This document shows, one piece after another, positions 12,422 through 25,269 of a stretch of DNA of 64,000 nucleotides. Origin of the DNA: Anoplolepis gracilipes (Eukaryota > Arthropoda > Insecta > Hymenoptera > Formicidae); contig NC_132972.1 of the NCBI RefSeq assembly GCF_047496725.1, positions 9,473,501 through 9,537,500 on the forward strand, given 5' to 3'. The notes below the pieces were generated by a model that did no database searches, was not told where the DNA came from, and worked only from the letters and a program-made list of their open reading frames with translations. The translations under genes were made by a program, and so were the position numbers. How positions within the stretch are numbered: position 1 is the first letter of the stretch; the number at the start of each line of letters is the position of its first letter.

Positions 12422-12997
12422 TCCTAGTGACTTTACAATTGTTCAGTGGAATGACTTTTAATTTCATGTCACATGACAGCCCGTGTCATTATTATTTTCT
12501 ACATTAAAATATTCACACATGACATTTCATATTATTACAATCTCAGAACGTTTTACTCCATTATTTTTACATCGGATTTTACTTAACGGATTAGTATTTA
12601 ACGTATATATTTTGAAAATAAGGTAAAAAAAAATATATATATCGCGGGTATTATTGCATTTAAAGAGCGATGAAAAAGATCGTAAAAATGTCAAATATCG
12701 ATATCGTAAATTTTACATTTCAACATCATAGAGATGATGAAGGATAATGCAAATTATAATATTAATTGCTTTTGATATCGTTGACAAATCTATCTGTAAA
12801 AATAGACTTTTGCGTCACGATCTAACGACGACGTTAACGCACCCACCGATCGAGGAACTTTCCATCCGCCGTTACGTTGGAATTGTTTGGGCTCCTCGAC
12901 CGGCGTCTCCCAGCGTAGCGCGCGTGCATACAAATGGTCACCAGTTAGCGAAACGATGTAGTCATGAATAGGAGCACGGTTGTAATGTTGTTCCAGG

Positions 12998-13027
12998 AAA
13001 AAAAAAAAAAAAAAGAAAAGAAAAAAA
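12998..13027. repeat. A-rich homopolymer run
   Basis: An interrupted poly(A) of about 30 bp. No transposon or retroposed body could be seen upstream of it. Confidence 0.85.
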
Positions 13028-14379
13028 TTGCCACTGCTACTTCGCAGGCGACGGCGTTTCGATACGCGCGTGATGTACAAATTCCGTGCAACTTCCGGCC
13101 GTGCAAACGCATCCTCTCGACTCACTCTTGCTCTTTTATCTCTTCTTTTTCCCTTCGGTGCCCCTCTGCGTTACACGGGCGGTTACACGCTTCGCATGCA
13201 GATGATCGCGCGCATGTATCGCACGTAAGTACCCACACGCGTGTGTCCACGAGTTACGGGCACGGCCGGCTCTCCGTCGATGCAACTGATTCATATGCAT
13301 TTTAATGTAGGAAGCTTTAACGACTTACATAATGAAGTAATTTGTTTCCTCTCTTTCCGAGTGCGCACGGGAAGGCTTTCGCGCAATGAAATTAGAAAGT
13401 GCATGTGTATATCTGTATGTGTTGAGATGGCATTTACGATATGTTAATGTACAATGCCGATTGCAAAATGTATAACGCCCTGAATGCGCAGTTGCATCCT
13501 CATGCACGTTAATCGCTTGTATAGCTAAGATGATAAGGCGTCTTAAACTTCCAAGGCGTAGTCTGCTTTTGTGATATATACGCTCTTGAATATTCTTGTA
13601 CATTTCTTAAATTTCATTTTCTGATTTTGTATCTGCTCCTAAAATTTTCATATTTGATAACAGAAAGTTATTGAATTTAATTTTTTTTATTTATTTAATA
13701 TATTTAATTTTTTTATTTGTATCATTATTGTTGGTTTTACGAGTTTTAAAAGCAAATTTATTGAGCAAACATGAATTATTCGCGTAAGTCTTACGCTAAT
13801 CGCGAATACGTATACACAGACTTCCGGTTTCCATCGCCGAAAGGAAGAACGGAGGAGGAATAAGATGGAGAGAGAGGTAGGAGGAAAAGGAGGAGGCGGA
13901 ATCAACGTCTCACTCTTACGCCGGAACGGAAGTCGAACCGCTTCGACAAGTTCGGGACCATCCGCTGAACGCGATTCCTGTGCAACTCTTACGCGGCACG
14001 TCCGGTTTCCGGCTCGTTAGACAGTATGGGACCGTTCACCTCGCATTCCGTTCGTCATACTCCACGTCTTCCTTAGGGTTTTAGAGATTTTTTTTCCGGT
14101 TAAATATGACACATAGAATATACTTAAGAACGCGTATATCTCTTTTTTTTCGACAATTTTCCTCCCAAAATTTATTAAATTAATTAAATATTATTAATGT
14201 AAAAAAATCAATGTTTAAATTTGACGATAATTTTATCTTAGTTGTTCAATTACCCTTTCCTGTTTATGCTACAATTTTAAACGTGCAACGCGAGACATTT
14301 AATTTATATGTTATACGTGATCTAAATTTGTACATGTAAGCTTTCGCGAGAACTGTTGTAGCTCTAATAATAAAATGTT

Positions 14380-14404
14380 ATTCTATATTCTATTCTATTC
14401 TATT
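14380..14404. repeat. (TATTC)n pentanucleotide array
   Basis: About five tandem TATTC-type units are seen directly. Confidence 0.85.
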
Positions 14405-14599
14405 TTCGCACGTAGCTCTGGCTTTTAGCACAACGTGCATAAATCTATATATAGATTTCGGAAAATATAACAGTGAATCGTTTCCTTGGGGAGACATGCG
14501 ACAATAAAATCTCTGTTGAAAATAGCGCTTACGTGCGCGAGAATTCGCGTAACGATTGTCCCGTGAAATTTTACGAGACTCACCGGTAAAAAAAAATTT

Positions 14600-14816
14600 T
14601 CTCGCTCTTGGCACGGTTTTCGCGCCATAATGATATTCCGAAGGTCTTCCATGTCAGACGTTTATTTTGCCCACGAGGTGAATATCAGCAGACTAAACAA
14701 ATAAAACATTATCGAGATCTATCTTGTCGCGGGCTGTGATACAGCGGTAAGGTTGCTAGAAATGTTCGTTGATTTAAGCTGTGTATTTTGTACGTAGTGC
14801 TTTGTAAAAGTGTCGC
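14600..14816. repeat. diverged local duplication, copy 1
   Basis: This block is collinear with 14836-15065. The anchor is a perfect 21-bp match (14627-14647 with 14863-14883, offset 236). Further matches keep order and nearly constant offset: CTTGTC (14723 with 14971), GTATTTTG (14783 with 15030) and a terminal GTCGC (offset about 249). The order of anchors argues for an old duplication rather than chance. Confidence 0.65.
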
Positions 14817-14835
14817 AAAAAAAAAAAAAAAAAAT

Positions 14836-15065
14836 TACATTTCGTTCTACATTTCGCGTGCAATAATGATATTCCGAAGGTCTGTTATACGTATGTGTTT
14901 ACATTTTTTTGTTCACGATACGAATATAACGTAGCGTGTATTCGATAAAAAAAACGTTTCCCAGAGCCAACTTGTCACAACAATCTGATAGCATAGATTA
15001 CAGGCGCGACATATGTAGATTAAGGCCACGTATTTTGTGAAACTCTTGTTTATGAACATAGTCGC
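14836..15065. repeat. diverged local duplication, copy 2
   Basis: This is the partner of 14600-14816. It follows an A-run of about 18 bp at 14817-14834, so the two copies are separated only by poly(A). The 21-bp core begins ATAATGATATTCCG. A shorter degenerate repeat of ATAAGAAAATC follows at 15147 and 15208 (61 bp apart), so the neighbourhood has been prone to local duplication. Confidence 0.65.
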
Positions 15066-15069
15066 GCGA

Positions 15070-18000
15070 AGAGACACGTATCGCATCGTGTCCGCGAATG
15101 TCTTTACATAATGACGAATGTTGTCGGAAATGCGTATTTTTCGAAAATAAGAAAATCATTCAAGGTGAAAACGCGTAACGACAGTGTACAAATATTAATG
15201 GAAGCAGATAAGAAAATCAATCAAGTTTAACAACGTGCGTGTCAATTAATCGTTAACATGTATAATGAAATGTCTTTGTATAACAGTAAGCCAGAAAGAT
15301 TTTATTTATTCGCTTGTGCTCGTTAAATTGTGTATTCGCTATTTATCGGGTTTAAATTCTCCCTTATAAAAAGGTTATCGTTTTTAATTCGTTATATCTC
15401 GAGGGAGAGTAGGTTTAATTTTTTAGCGTCACTCGCGCCGATTTCCGATCTCTTTTGGTACGCTGACAGGAACTCCTTGTCACGCGAGAGAAATCATTTT
15501 TCGTTTCTTTATGAGAGATTGTACGCTACGCGTCCTCGACGTTGGCGATCTATTACGGCGCTATTCTACGGCCGGATATACATAATGTAACAAAAGCCAT
15601 ACATTTTCTACAACTTTCTTTAATGAGTTTACGTTAGCATTTCGTTCCTTTATGACGATTAATTATGCTCGAACTGGTCATTTGTAGTAAGAAATCTAAT
15701 TTCTGACACATGCAAATAGTATATATGTTAGGCTATTTTTTACAATTTATTTACATACTTGAAAATCTTGCGAGTGTTATGCAACTAAATAACTTAAATA
15801 CATTTCCTATGGAAAAAGATTTCTGAACTGTCAAATCAAGTGACACAAACGTACAAGTTATACAAGCGTGAGTCAGATTTTGCGATGTTTTGCTCGAAGA
15901 AGTTTTCACGGTTCGCCAGCGGCATGAAAGCTTTAGAGAGAGCGTTCACGAAGGAATGTTGAAAAATATTTACGCTGTGGTCAGAGACCCGCCGTCAGTG
16001 ACCGGCGACTTTCCATGCCTCTGAATGGTCATTGTCCCTAAAGAAGAACGAAAGCCGTAAACGTAGAACACATAGAACACGCAGGACGTGCGTTGCTCTT
16101 TCGCACCGTGTAAACATGCGGCATCGTCGACCTGGAACAGCCTTGGGTCTCCCGAAGGAAGGAAGAGCAGCCATTTGTTAGTGCTTAGGTAACGAGCGGA
16201 GGTGATGCTTCTCTGTGTGCGAACGACTGATACTCGTCCCTCCCCGCACTCTCTCCGTCTCGAGAGGACCCGGGATTTAGTTTAATCTCCTTTGCCGACG
16301 TGTAACGAGCCCGTAACGCATCTAATTGTTGTTATTATACACGAACAATTTCGCTTACCTCGACATTCATTATAGTAATGCCGCGTCATTCGCGGTTATT
16401 GCGCGACTGGCATTTGATGTTTCGAAATGTTATCTCTGGCGTTTCGTGTATCTGATCCGTACCGTTAAACTACTTAGAGGATAATGACGCGTTGCAAATC
16501 CGATCGAATGTTCATGTGTAGGTATTTGCGATGAGAATTCTATGAGAACTTAACCGCTAACCAAAAGTATTTTAGATCCGGTTATTATATATTATTTTCG
16601 CATTAGCAATAATAAGACTATTAAATTATTCGTAAGAATTTTAACCGATTTTCCATGATGTATTGATATACATATATTACCACGGATAATTTTTTCTTTA
16701 AATCAGGGGATTGAAAGCAATGAATATTAATGAGAATTAATTAAATTAAAATTAATATGGTAATCTCGGACAATAGTTTGATCTATAAATGACTTTGCCG
16801 ATTTTTATTAGTACATTATAACCTTCTAAATCAAATTATCCAATTTGTAAAAATAAACTACATTCAAAAGATGTAAAGTAAATTCTTGAAAAGTCCCATC
16901 TTGTGACAGAAATATTTGTCCAACCAGACAAACGAGAAACGCGTCCGTCAATCGGATTGTCTTTGTCACGGTTTTCCCGCGCTCTCTCCTCGAATTTTGA
17001 CAAATTTCTTCGCTCTCAGATAACCCCGAGGCACCTCGAGATCCCACGAGGCGACGCTATCTCCGAGAATAAAACGTGACCGTTCACCGATCGTCGAGGG
17101 TATCGCACAGTCTCGAATCGGGATTTCTTTCTCGAATCCCCCTCGACTTATCGACGTCCATCTTCATCCGCTCTTTCGGCCAAACGTCTGGAAACTCCGG
17201 GTGCATTGTGGTCTATCTCCATTCAATGGAACGCGCAATACGGTCCGTTCCTCCGTCTCTCGTAACTACTAGACTCGAAATGGAAAATGGTGCGCGACGA
17301 GATGGGAGGTTTCCTTACAGCAACGCGTACCGCTCGCTTTCAGAATGTCGCTGATCGCCTTTCCGCTAGATAGGAACACGTGCTGCAGGCGTTGAAGTAG
17401 CGTATTTCAGTAACGACAATTTTCGCTCGCATTCGTATGTTTCGTGTGTGTTTGTACGTACATAACATACACGTTTATATTCGAAATAAAATAAATACAA
17501 TACATACTTTTATAAATTAGTTAATGCATGCGTTGACGAAAATTTACGTAAAATTACAAGTTGATCAGTGAGCGAGCTAGTTTTAAAGAACGCGTTTCTA
17601 TCGTCATGAAAGGACGCGCCTGCATTCCCACGTGGCAGGGTTCACACCCACGGTCGGCTGTGAAACTCGGTCACGCCGTTAGTGCGTCGATATGACGACG
17701 AGATTGTCATCGGTAGCGTCATCGACTCGGTCGCAGCCCGCCCTCGTACGGATCATCGTGCTATCGGCGTCTATCTTGCCTCGAGCCCTAGAAAGGATCA
17801 CTCGATTTCTCAAGGAAATAACGAGGTCGTTCACTGTGTGATGCAGTTGTCGGTCGATTTTGTGTCAACGTTGTCACGATTTTGATCTGAATTGAATAGA
17901 GGAAAGCCAGCCACGCGTTCCGAAGGGCCACCCTCTCGTCCTTGGATCACGGGAATACGCTTTTTTGCCCGCTCTTTATTTTCGCGCCCGAAATCCAGGG

Positions 18001-20628
18001 CCGATTAGAAATGTCGGGTCGCAGCGCGGCACGACATGAAACCGGGACGTTAATGGAAGGAGCTCAGACCGTACTGGTAATCCAACGGGCCTATCCATCT
18101 CAGTGCTGGACCGTGGAAATTCGAATCTCCAAAGCTACTTTGTCGCACGCCAACTACCTTTCTCCCTTCTCGCCATCCTCGTTTTATTCGACTTTCCTTC
18201 CTTGTGGTAAAACGTCAAGATGTGGCGTAGAAATAGGATACAATGAGAAGCAACGACGCACAATTTCGCAGAAATTCGCGTAAGAGAAATACATGTACTG
18301 CTTTTATCATAAATATGTTTTATTGTATTAAGCTATGTGAATTGTAAAATACGCATGGGATGTGTCAAGAAGTTATAATATTTCAGAAATTATTTTTATA
18401 TTAGATCTATGAGGAAAAATTATATTCTATATTATAGTTGATAGATTTTATTCTATAATGACTTGTACGAATTAAAGTATTTTAAAAAATTACATTTAAA
18501 TTTTATTTGAATACATTTCTCTAAATAATATGATATATATATAAGTTATATGACAAGAAAAATATTTCGTTTAAAGATCAATCTAAACAAATAAGCGATT
18601 CGCAAAATATATTTATTTATTTTATTTAAATATCTATAAAATATCGAGAATCTTTTTTTTCATATCAAACACATACACACTAAATGGACGAATAGTTTCT
18701 TATCTCAAATATATTATCACATTACATTGAAGCACTTGTCGTACAGGTTTGCTAGAGAATTGTTCACCGAGCGGGATCTACATGCTTTCCCGCCAGCCAA
18801 AGCGGCAATCTCCCTATAACCCTTGCTTGTAAGCGGCTGTACACTCCCTCACTTGCATCCCTCGCTTCGGGACCGCCATTCGGCTTCCATCGTAACGAGC
18901 TTTGATCTCACAGTAGTGCAGTCCCCGTATCGGCTACTCGACACCTTTGTGTACCCATTGCGACATTGCTAAACGTGCAAACAGCTTCAGATGAAGTGGA
19001 GCACAATATAAACCCCGCAGTCGCACTTAAGAATTCCCGTTTACATAACTCCGCATTTGTATACGCGAAAAACTTGAAGGCAGAAGATATTATAAGACGA
19101 CGTTAGATCGACGCGAGGTTTATACTCTTTTATATTTTTTTCTTTTTTTTTTACGAGATTGGATAAAATTTGAGTAATCATGTCAATTAAGCGCGAGTCG
19201 GAACGTTCTTATACAACGTTGAAAAACTCAAAGGCAATTTCCTGGATATTCAGATTCAAAACAACAGGTTTATTATTTTTTATTAATTTTTTAAATTGAC
19301 GTGTATTACAACAAATGTGTATATGTTTTTCGATATATTACAAATTGTCAAAAATTGAGATGGTTTAAAGGAGGCGTTTTAAAAGTCATATCTCGAATCC
19401 TAAAGCTCTTCTAATTTAGTCAAAGTCCTTTAATCCTAACCGGACAGGCCAACCGTCTAACGCTAACGGTTAAAGACTTGAACTTTCTTCAAGGGCTTGT
19501 TGATCGAGAACGAGCTTCGTTCTCTCTCCTTTTCCTCTCTTCTCTTCTCTTCTCGAGTCTCTAATTGAAACATTGCCTGGGCCCCGTGGGGTCCGGTGCG
19601 AAGCAGCTTGTTCCAGGAATCGAAAGAGATGAACAAAAACTCTTTTAGACCGAGGCCTTCCACCTCGTCTCTTTTCCCTCGCGTGCTTTCTCTCTCACAG
19701 CTTCGTCTCTCTCCTTCTTCGGAAGAAAAGGGATTGGGCCGTCGGTTATGTCCGAATCAAGAGAGAAAGGCGGGGAAAAGGAAGAGAAAGAGAAGGCGAC
19801 GAAAGAGAATGCGGACAGGAATGCGTCGCACCACACACAGCGTTGCGCTCGGAGCTCGCATAAAGCTCCATTCACAACCAGTTGTCTCGAAACGAACTCT
19901 CGTCTGTTAAGTAATTATGGCTGTTACTCAGCCTGTGGCGAGCTCGAAAGCGAGTGTGCGAAAATGTTGCGACTCTTATTCCCGAGAGAAGAGTTCTCCA
20001 TACAACTAAAGAATTATTCTTACAAAAAAAACAAACGCGACGGTCTGGATACAATTCCTGAGTTTTTACTCGTTTGAAAAGATTTAAATCTCGGCTATGT
20101 AGAAATTACACGTCGACATTTCATGTCGTATCTGATCTCTTCGCAGTTGGATTATAAGCAGCAAGACACACGGATTACGCAAATAGTTACAAGTTATGCA
20201 AATATTTTATCACAAACTTCTTTATCAAACTTTTATTGCTATAAAAGTTATATATTTGTAGAAAAGCATTTCAAAAATTTATAATCATTTTTCTTTAATT
20301 TTAATATGGAATGAAAACGCGTTTAAAACTTGAACCGCCAATAAATTTGCCTCGTTCCTGTCATTAATCTAAAAATGGCGCGGCTTGTGTTTCTCGTGCG
20401 TGGGTTCGGGAAAGCCTGGGAGTAACGAGCCCTGATTATAAATTCCGACCGGACCGGTATCGGTTTTCGCGCTCTAATATCAGGGGCGTGCACTTATGGG
20501 GGATTTAGCAGAAGTGGGCGCCGATAAACGAGAACCGCAAGAGAGAATCACCGCCTACGCCGTCTTGCGTTACTGCATTCCGCGCGGCGTTTTTCTACCA
20601 TCCGGGAGATTGGGATCCACGCGCGCGT

Positions 20629-20630
<2 letters not shown>
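15070..20630. other. non-coding stretch
   Basis: No gene is supported in this 5.5-kb stretch. AT-rich blocks (16560-16860, 18290-18720, 20180-20330) alternate with CpG-rich blocks (17030-17400, 17600-18260, 19480-19960). Open frames in the CpG-rich blocks, such as 17942-18283 plus and 19596-19910 plus, are basic or Ser-rich and overlap frames on the other strand. A GTAAGC donor-like site lies on the minus strand at about 16353-16358, with no recognisable exon beside it. Confidence 0.5.
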
Positions 20631-20631
<1 letters not shown>

Positions 20632-20672
<41 letters not shown>

Positions 20673-20696
20673 AAATTTGTGTATGTCTGTGTGTGT

Positions 20697-20728
<32 letters not shown>

Positions 20729-20766
20729 GCACGCACGCACGCACGCACATATATGTATATACACAC
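20632..20766. repeat. compound (AT)n-(AC)n-(GCAC)n microsatellite
   Basis: Pure AT occupies 20633-20668. A GT-rich bridge follows, then AC at 20697-20724 and six GCAC tetramers at 20725-20748, ending in an AT-rich tail. Several motif types joined in one block give open frames on both strands that are artefacts. Confidence 0.95.
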
Positions 20767-20769
20767 CCG

Positions 20770-22018
20770 CGTGTGTTTCTTTTCGCGTGCGGCGCACGAT
20801 TGCGTGCGCGCCCTTTCAAGGGATTTCGCAGAAGCTCATTTAGCGAGCCCCGTTCGCTGATGAACTCTTATTTATTTTCGGATCGAGTTCCATCAGAGAG
20901 TTTGCCGCGCGGAGGCGCCCGGATCCGCTCGCTTTTCTCTCCCAACCGTGTTCGCCGGCACCGGAACTCGCCACTTTCGACGATCGTTTCTCGTATTTCC
21001 ATCGCGTGCTCTCTCTCTCCAGGCTCGCCGAAGTTCTCGGCATTATTACTTCGCTTTAATCCCACATTAGCGAGGGCTTAAGCTACTGGAGTATGCTGCG
21101 AGGAGAGTCCGGCGCATTCTTTCGCAATTTCCGTAATTACACGTAAACAGCATGTCGTGTCCCACGAATACTATCGCGTGGACTTGACACGCTACATTGT
21201 TGAAATTTGTGTTACGATATACATATGTATAACTTGGAGCTTTAGCCATACGGAATGATTTCCATTTCGCTACATTGTCGTTAAAAATCGCAGTCGAGTG
21301 AAGCGCGCACGCGATTGAGAACCGTCGAGCGCGTATATATAGTGACCAAAAGAAGTTCCTCGCATTGTCCGTACTTCCTTATTATGACCTGACCGGTAGT
21401 CGACGCGCGGCTGCCTTTGTGTGTCACTTTAGGTGGGCACGTCGGTTCTGAATAGACTAGCAACACACATATACCCTGCATCCCGCGGTAAGGCCGACAA
21501 TCGACAATACACCCGAGGCGAAGAAATTGTCGATCCCGGACGAGAGTTTCCGCCAAAAAGCAAAAGTAGGGAACAAGCAAGCAAGCAAGCGCGGCCAGAA
21601 CCGGTCGCCCACACGGAAGTCCTGCACGTCGAACCGTCTCGGTTCGGTGGACGGTTCGGTTGAACGGCGAACGACGGTTTCGCGTACCCGGATGCATCGT
21701 CGGGACCACGCGTGGATTTCACCGAGTCACCGCTTGGTTCGAGTTACTTATATATAGTCGTCAGACGTATTACATACACTTTACTGTCAAAAAGCTGACT
21801 GAAAAAAAAAATCGAGACTTGATCAATCTTAATCCGATCTTAAAATCCACGTGAACAAGACAAGTTTGAGTCGCTGGTGCTTAAAGTGTTGCGTCTTCCT
21901 TTGGAATTTAATCTGAGTCGAACACTTGATGAATAATCAACTGTAACGATGCCACGAGGTTAACGAAGCTTGGTAGTAGTGGACTCTTAATTAATCGAGA
22001 TTATACTATATAAAGGAC

Positions 22019-22020
<2 letters not shown>
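20770..22020. other. non-coding CpG-rich stretch
   Basis: No gene is supported. CpG-rich sequence at 20770-21700 carries overlapping basic open frames on both strands. A CAAG tetramer run lies near 21571-21590. Confidence 0.5.

Positions 22021-22022
<2 letters not shown>

Positions 22023-22109
<87 letters not shown>
22023..22109. repeat. (CT)n microsatellite
   Basis: An almost perfect CT array of about 87 bp, the longest pure dinucleotide tract in the window. Confidence 0.97.
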
Positions 22110-22115
<6 letters not shown>

Positions 22116-22749
22116 ATTCTCTCTATTTTTTTTTTAATACACTGTGCTAACAGGCTATGTAAATGAACTTAACGTAGTTCTGTTACGAAACTTCCGGTAA
22201 GTAACCGGCTCTGTTAATTGACATATTTTTGCATGTTGTTCTTTTCTTATTTATTTCGCAATAGTAAAACGCATATACTTCTGTAAAGAAGTATAAACAA
22301 ATTAGAATGAATGTTTATACATATATCAGCGTAGTAAATTTAATTTTATTACTATACTAGTCTTTCGAGTATCATCTTTTAATATGATTTGACATTTTAT
22401 GTGCCGAATCTCATAATGTTAATATGTTAATGAGAGAAATATCTTTGACAATATTATTTTATTATACACATTTTTCTCTCTTTCCTGTCTATTTTTGTGT
22501 GTAATTGTCAACGACATAATATTTCTACATTTTCTTCTTCAAAGAAATAAAATTAACGTCAAAGAGGACAAATTTCCAAGTAAATGGAATATTAATTGAA
22601 AGTCACATTGAAGCACGGAAACTGATATTAACGAGCAACGACATAATCGCGCAGAAATAAAACGTGATAAATCCGACTTTGAGGAAACGCGACCGAAATC
22701 TTCTTCCTGAGTTACTAAGTTCGATTGATCTTATTATCACAGCCTCTCT

Positions 22750-22766
22750 GCCTGTCTGTCTGTCTG

Positions 22767-22804
<38 letters not shown>
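22750..22804. repeat. (CTGT)n-(CT)n microsatellite
   Basis: Five CTGT units run directly into a CT array of about 35 bp. Confidence 0.95.
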
Positions 22805-22808
<4 letters not shown>

Positions 22809-22850
22809 TTTTTCTATCTGTCTCTCCCTTGTACTCTCTCACACTTGTGA

Positions 22851-23156
22851 ATGAATGCGACAGACGAGTATGCGGATCCACCTAGCTCGTACGACGAGCA
22901 GAGACCAGAGCTCTCGCCATTCAGGTTTTTAAAGGCCATTACAAAAGTGACAAGCCGGACGGAGTCATTTCTAGCGGGGAAGCGGAAGTCCGCCATTATG
23001 CAATGGAAACGTCAATTTCCGGTGGTATTGTCGCGACGATCTGTTTCTCCCTTTCCGCGCGTCCCCTCCCACCACGGCGGACGGTGGGCGAGGGCGGCGA
23101 CTTTTTGCCAGGAAAACCGATGGAAAATTCCGGGGCCCGGATACTCCCACGTTTAA
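22851..23156 (+). CDS. possible exon or small ORF, unrecognised
   Basis: A 101-codon frame opens with a true ATG at 22851 and ends in TAA at 23154-23156. Its first 45 or so residues are mixed acidic and basic with Tyr-Asp-Glu, Phe and Lys content that looks more protein-like than the Arg/Ser-rich shadows nearby. The rest becomes Arg/Pro/Ser-rich as the DNA turns CpG-rich. A second plus frame overlaps at 23003-23314 and runs up to a consensus GTAAGT donor at 23311-23316. I recognise no domain, and the immediately preceding CT array makes a promoter or 5' UTR reading equally possible. Confidence 0.15.
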   Translation: MNATDEYADPPSSYDEQRPELSPFRFLKAITKVTSRTESFLAGKRKSAIMQWKRQFPVVLSRRSVSPFPRVPSHHGGRWARAATFCQENRWKIPGPGYSHV

Positions 23157-24273
23157 TGCGCGTCGGTCCCGCCGCCCGCAATTTGCGTATCGACTCGACA
23201 TACGCTCCCTTCGTCGCGAATAAACGCGCGCCATCGTGCGCCCGATCGACGTCCGCAAAACCGACGACGCAGTTGAAGACCCGTTCGATGAATGAATACA
23301 AATTGCTATGGTAAGTTGGCGTTACTGGTAGACGTCCACATGTAAGCAACGACGGTGTACAACGTAGCCTATCTAAATCATCACTTTATATGCGCAAGCC
23401 AAGTAGATAAACAGTAAGTAGTCGTTGCTTCTCATTGCTTTGTTTACTTAAACTGCCTAGCAAAACGATGTTTTAAACAGTCGAAGCGTATATTACGAGT
23501 AGATGCCCGATGCTAACGGTCGCAATCTATATTTATTCTTCACAATACCAGCGGTTATTCGCGAAATGTAGTAGAAAATACAAGTTACTAGAAATAAAAA
23601 TTTTTCATATATTATGTATATTAGTATTTTCACGTATAATTACTTTAGGCAATTATGAAAAATAAAATTAAGTAATTGAAAATTCTTTGGTTTCTTACAA
23701 TAAAATAGTAGCTACTGTAGTATCGAACAAAGAACAATATTTTCGAAGCTTTGTAAAGTTGACACAAAGATCAACTGAAAATAACCACCAAGTGTAGATT
23801 CCACTTTACGATTCTTTCTTATTTTCGCATCGAGTTTCTGCATCTCCATTGTCTCGCACCTCGCTCGGTATAGTTGCGCATAAAGTTGCAAGAGAAAGAG
23901 AGAGCTTCTCTCGAAGAAAGCCTAGCCTATATCCAGCGTCGGTAGCAACATCGACGAGCATTCACGACAATAATGGCACCCACCGAGCCGACGTTCGCCC
24001 CCGTTGTCCTCGGCGACTCAACGCGACAGTTTATCATCCGGTAGTGTTGGTTGGCCCACCTTTCTCCCCGGGATCGCACACCGGCATGCCCGGGTGTTTG
24101 CGTAGGATCCTGCGACGAAATCTTCGGAATACACACTCAACCTGGATTAAGGATCAACGCCCTGCTGCCTTCGACGACGCGCAGCTGTCGCGCGTCCTCC
24201 TCTTTTCCCGTTCCGCTCCGCTCCGCTTTCGTCTTCGCCTTCGCTTTCGCGCGCCTCTGTGTGTGTACGCGTG

Positions 24274-24300
24274 TTTTTTTTTTTTTTTTTTTTTTTTTTT
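24274..24300. repeat. T27 homopolymer
   Basis: Twenty-seven consecutive T follow a GTGTGTACGCGTG tract. No poly(A)-tailed retroposon could be seen on the minus strand. Confidence 0.95.
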
Positions 24301-25056
24301 CCTCTTCCTTTTCTCTCCCTGCCTTTTTTCCTTTCTTTCCGCGTTTTTGACGTTTCTTATCCGGTGATAAATCTTCGTAGTCGAGATTTGACGCGGAGCC
24401 GTGTGAACGCGCTGACGACGACATTCTTGGGACCCATTAGAGCGATCTTGTTGAATTTTATTAATAGAAATCAGATACCGGAGCGTGTGTACGTATTGTA
24501 GCTACATTACCGCGCTCAAGTTCCCAAAACTATACAACAGGATCACACGGGAATATCAAAGATCTTTCGTGAAAATCTATACAATGCTTCGTTTTCTTTT
24601 CTGTCTAATAGTCGTAAATTAATCATTTATGCATTTCAATTTAGACCGTGTCTATAATACATCTTAAATTTACAAAGTTGCCATACATTTTTTATTATTT
24701 ATACTATTTCATGCATATTTCATACAAGCCTGCCATAGTGTATAATCCTCTAGGATGTGGTAATCTCTCGTCATGTGTTGTGATACCGTTAACAATGTAT
24801 TTTATTCAAAGAAACGCCCGTGATTGAGAACCTCCGTGACTGGAGATGCGATATCTTACGCGGCATGGCACATCCGACCATATAAAGTACTTCCAGGGGC
24901 CCTCTCGTGGCATCGTGTGGCGGGCTTTGATCCTCACGAATACCGTGTCGCGGGAGGCTATAAAAAGACTTAGGATCTCGCCGGAGATTACCCAGGCGAG
25001 TACCGTAGCGCCGTCTTGAGATCTCCAGCGTTGTGGAATCGGCAGAGGCTGAAGAG

Positions 25057-25086
25057 GAGAGAGAAAGAGAGAGAGAGAGAGAGAGA
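25057..25086. repeat. (GA)n microsatellite
   Basis: A GA array of about 30 bp with one AAA interruption. Confidence 0.9.
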
Positions 25087-25242
25087 TGTGCGTGCGTTAT
25101 ACGCGTGTGCGCGCGCGCTTTCCGGGCATCGACGCGCGGTGCCATTTATCATGTCACGTCATTCCCATGGAATGACAAGCGATGTGCGTGTGCCACGGGG
25201 TTCCCATAAAGCCGCATTGCAGCAGGGACAAGCGCATTGCAC

Positions 25243-25269
25243 CGGCGCGGCGCGGCGCGGCGCGGCGCG
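25243..25269. repeat. (CGGCG)n pentanucleotide array
   Basis: Five tandem CGGCG units are followed by GACGTCGCGTCGCG, a CpG-saturated patch. Confidence 0.9.

Larger units (their letters stand above)
12390..14595. other. non-coding stretch
   Basis: No gene is supported. It holds an A-rich run at 12998-13027, a CpG-rich patch at about 13030-13290, and a TATTC array at 14380-14404. A GTAAGT at 13224-13229 could act as a donor, but the frame before it shows nothing recognisable. Confidence 0.5.

Noticed and set aside
17201..17209. GTGCATTGT, the miR-33 seed region
   Set aside because: Only nine bases match and pairing with the downstream side is poor.
21730..21750. GGTTCGAG word resembling a tRNA B box
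   Set aside because: The B box consensus is not completed, and no A box or cloverleaf is found at the right spacing. The same holds for GGTTCGA near 40158 and TCGAACC near 13932.
22735..22744. TATCACAGCC, the miR-2/miR-13 5' end
   Set aside because: It runs straight into a CTGT/CT microsatellite and no precursor hairpin is possible.
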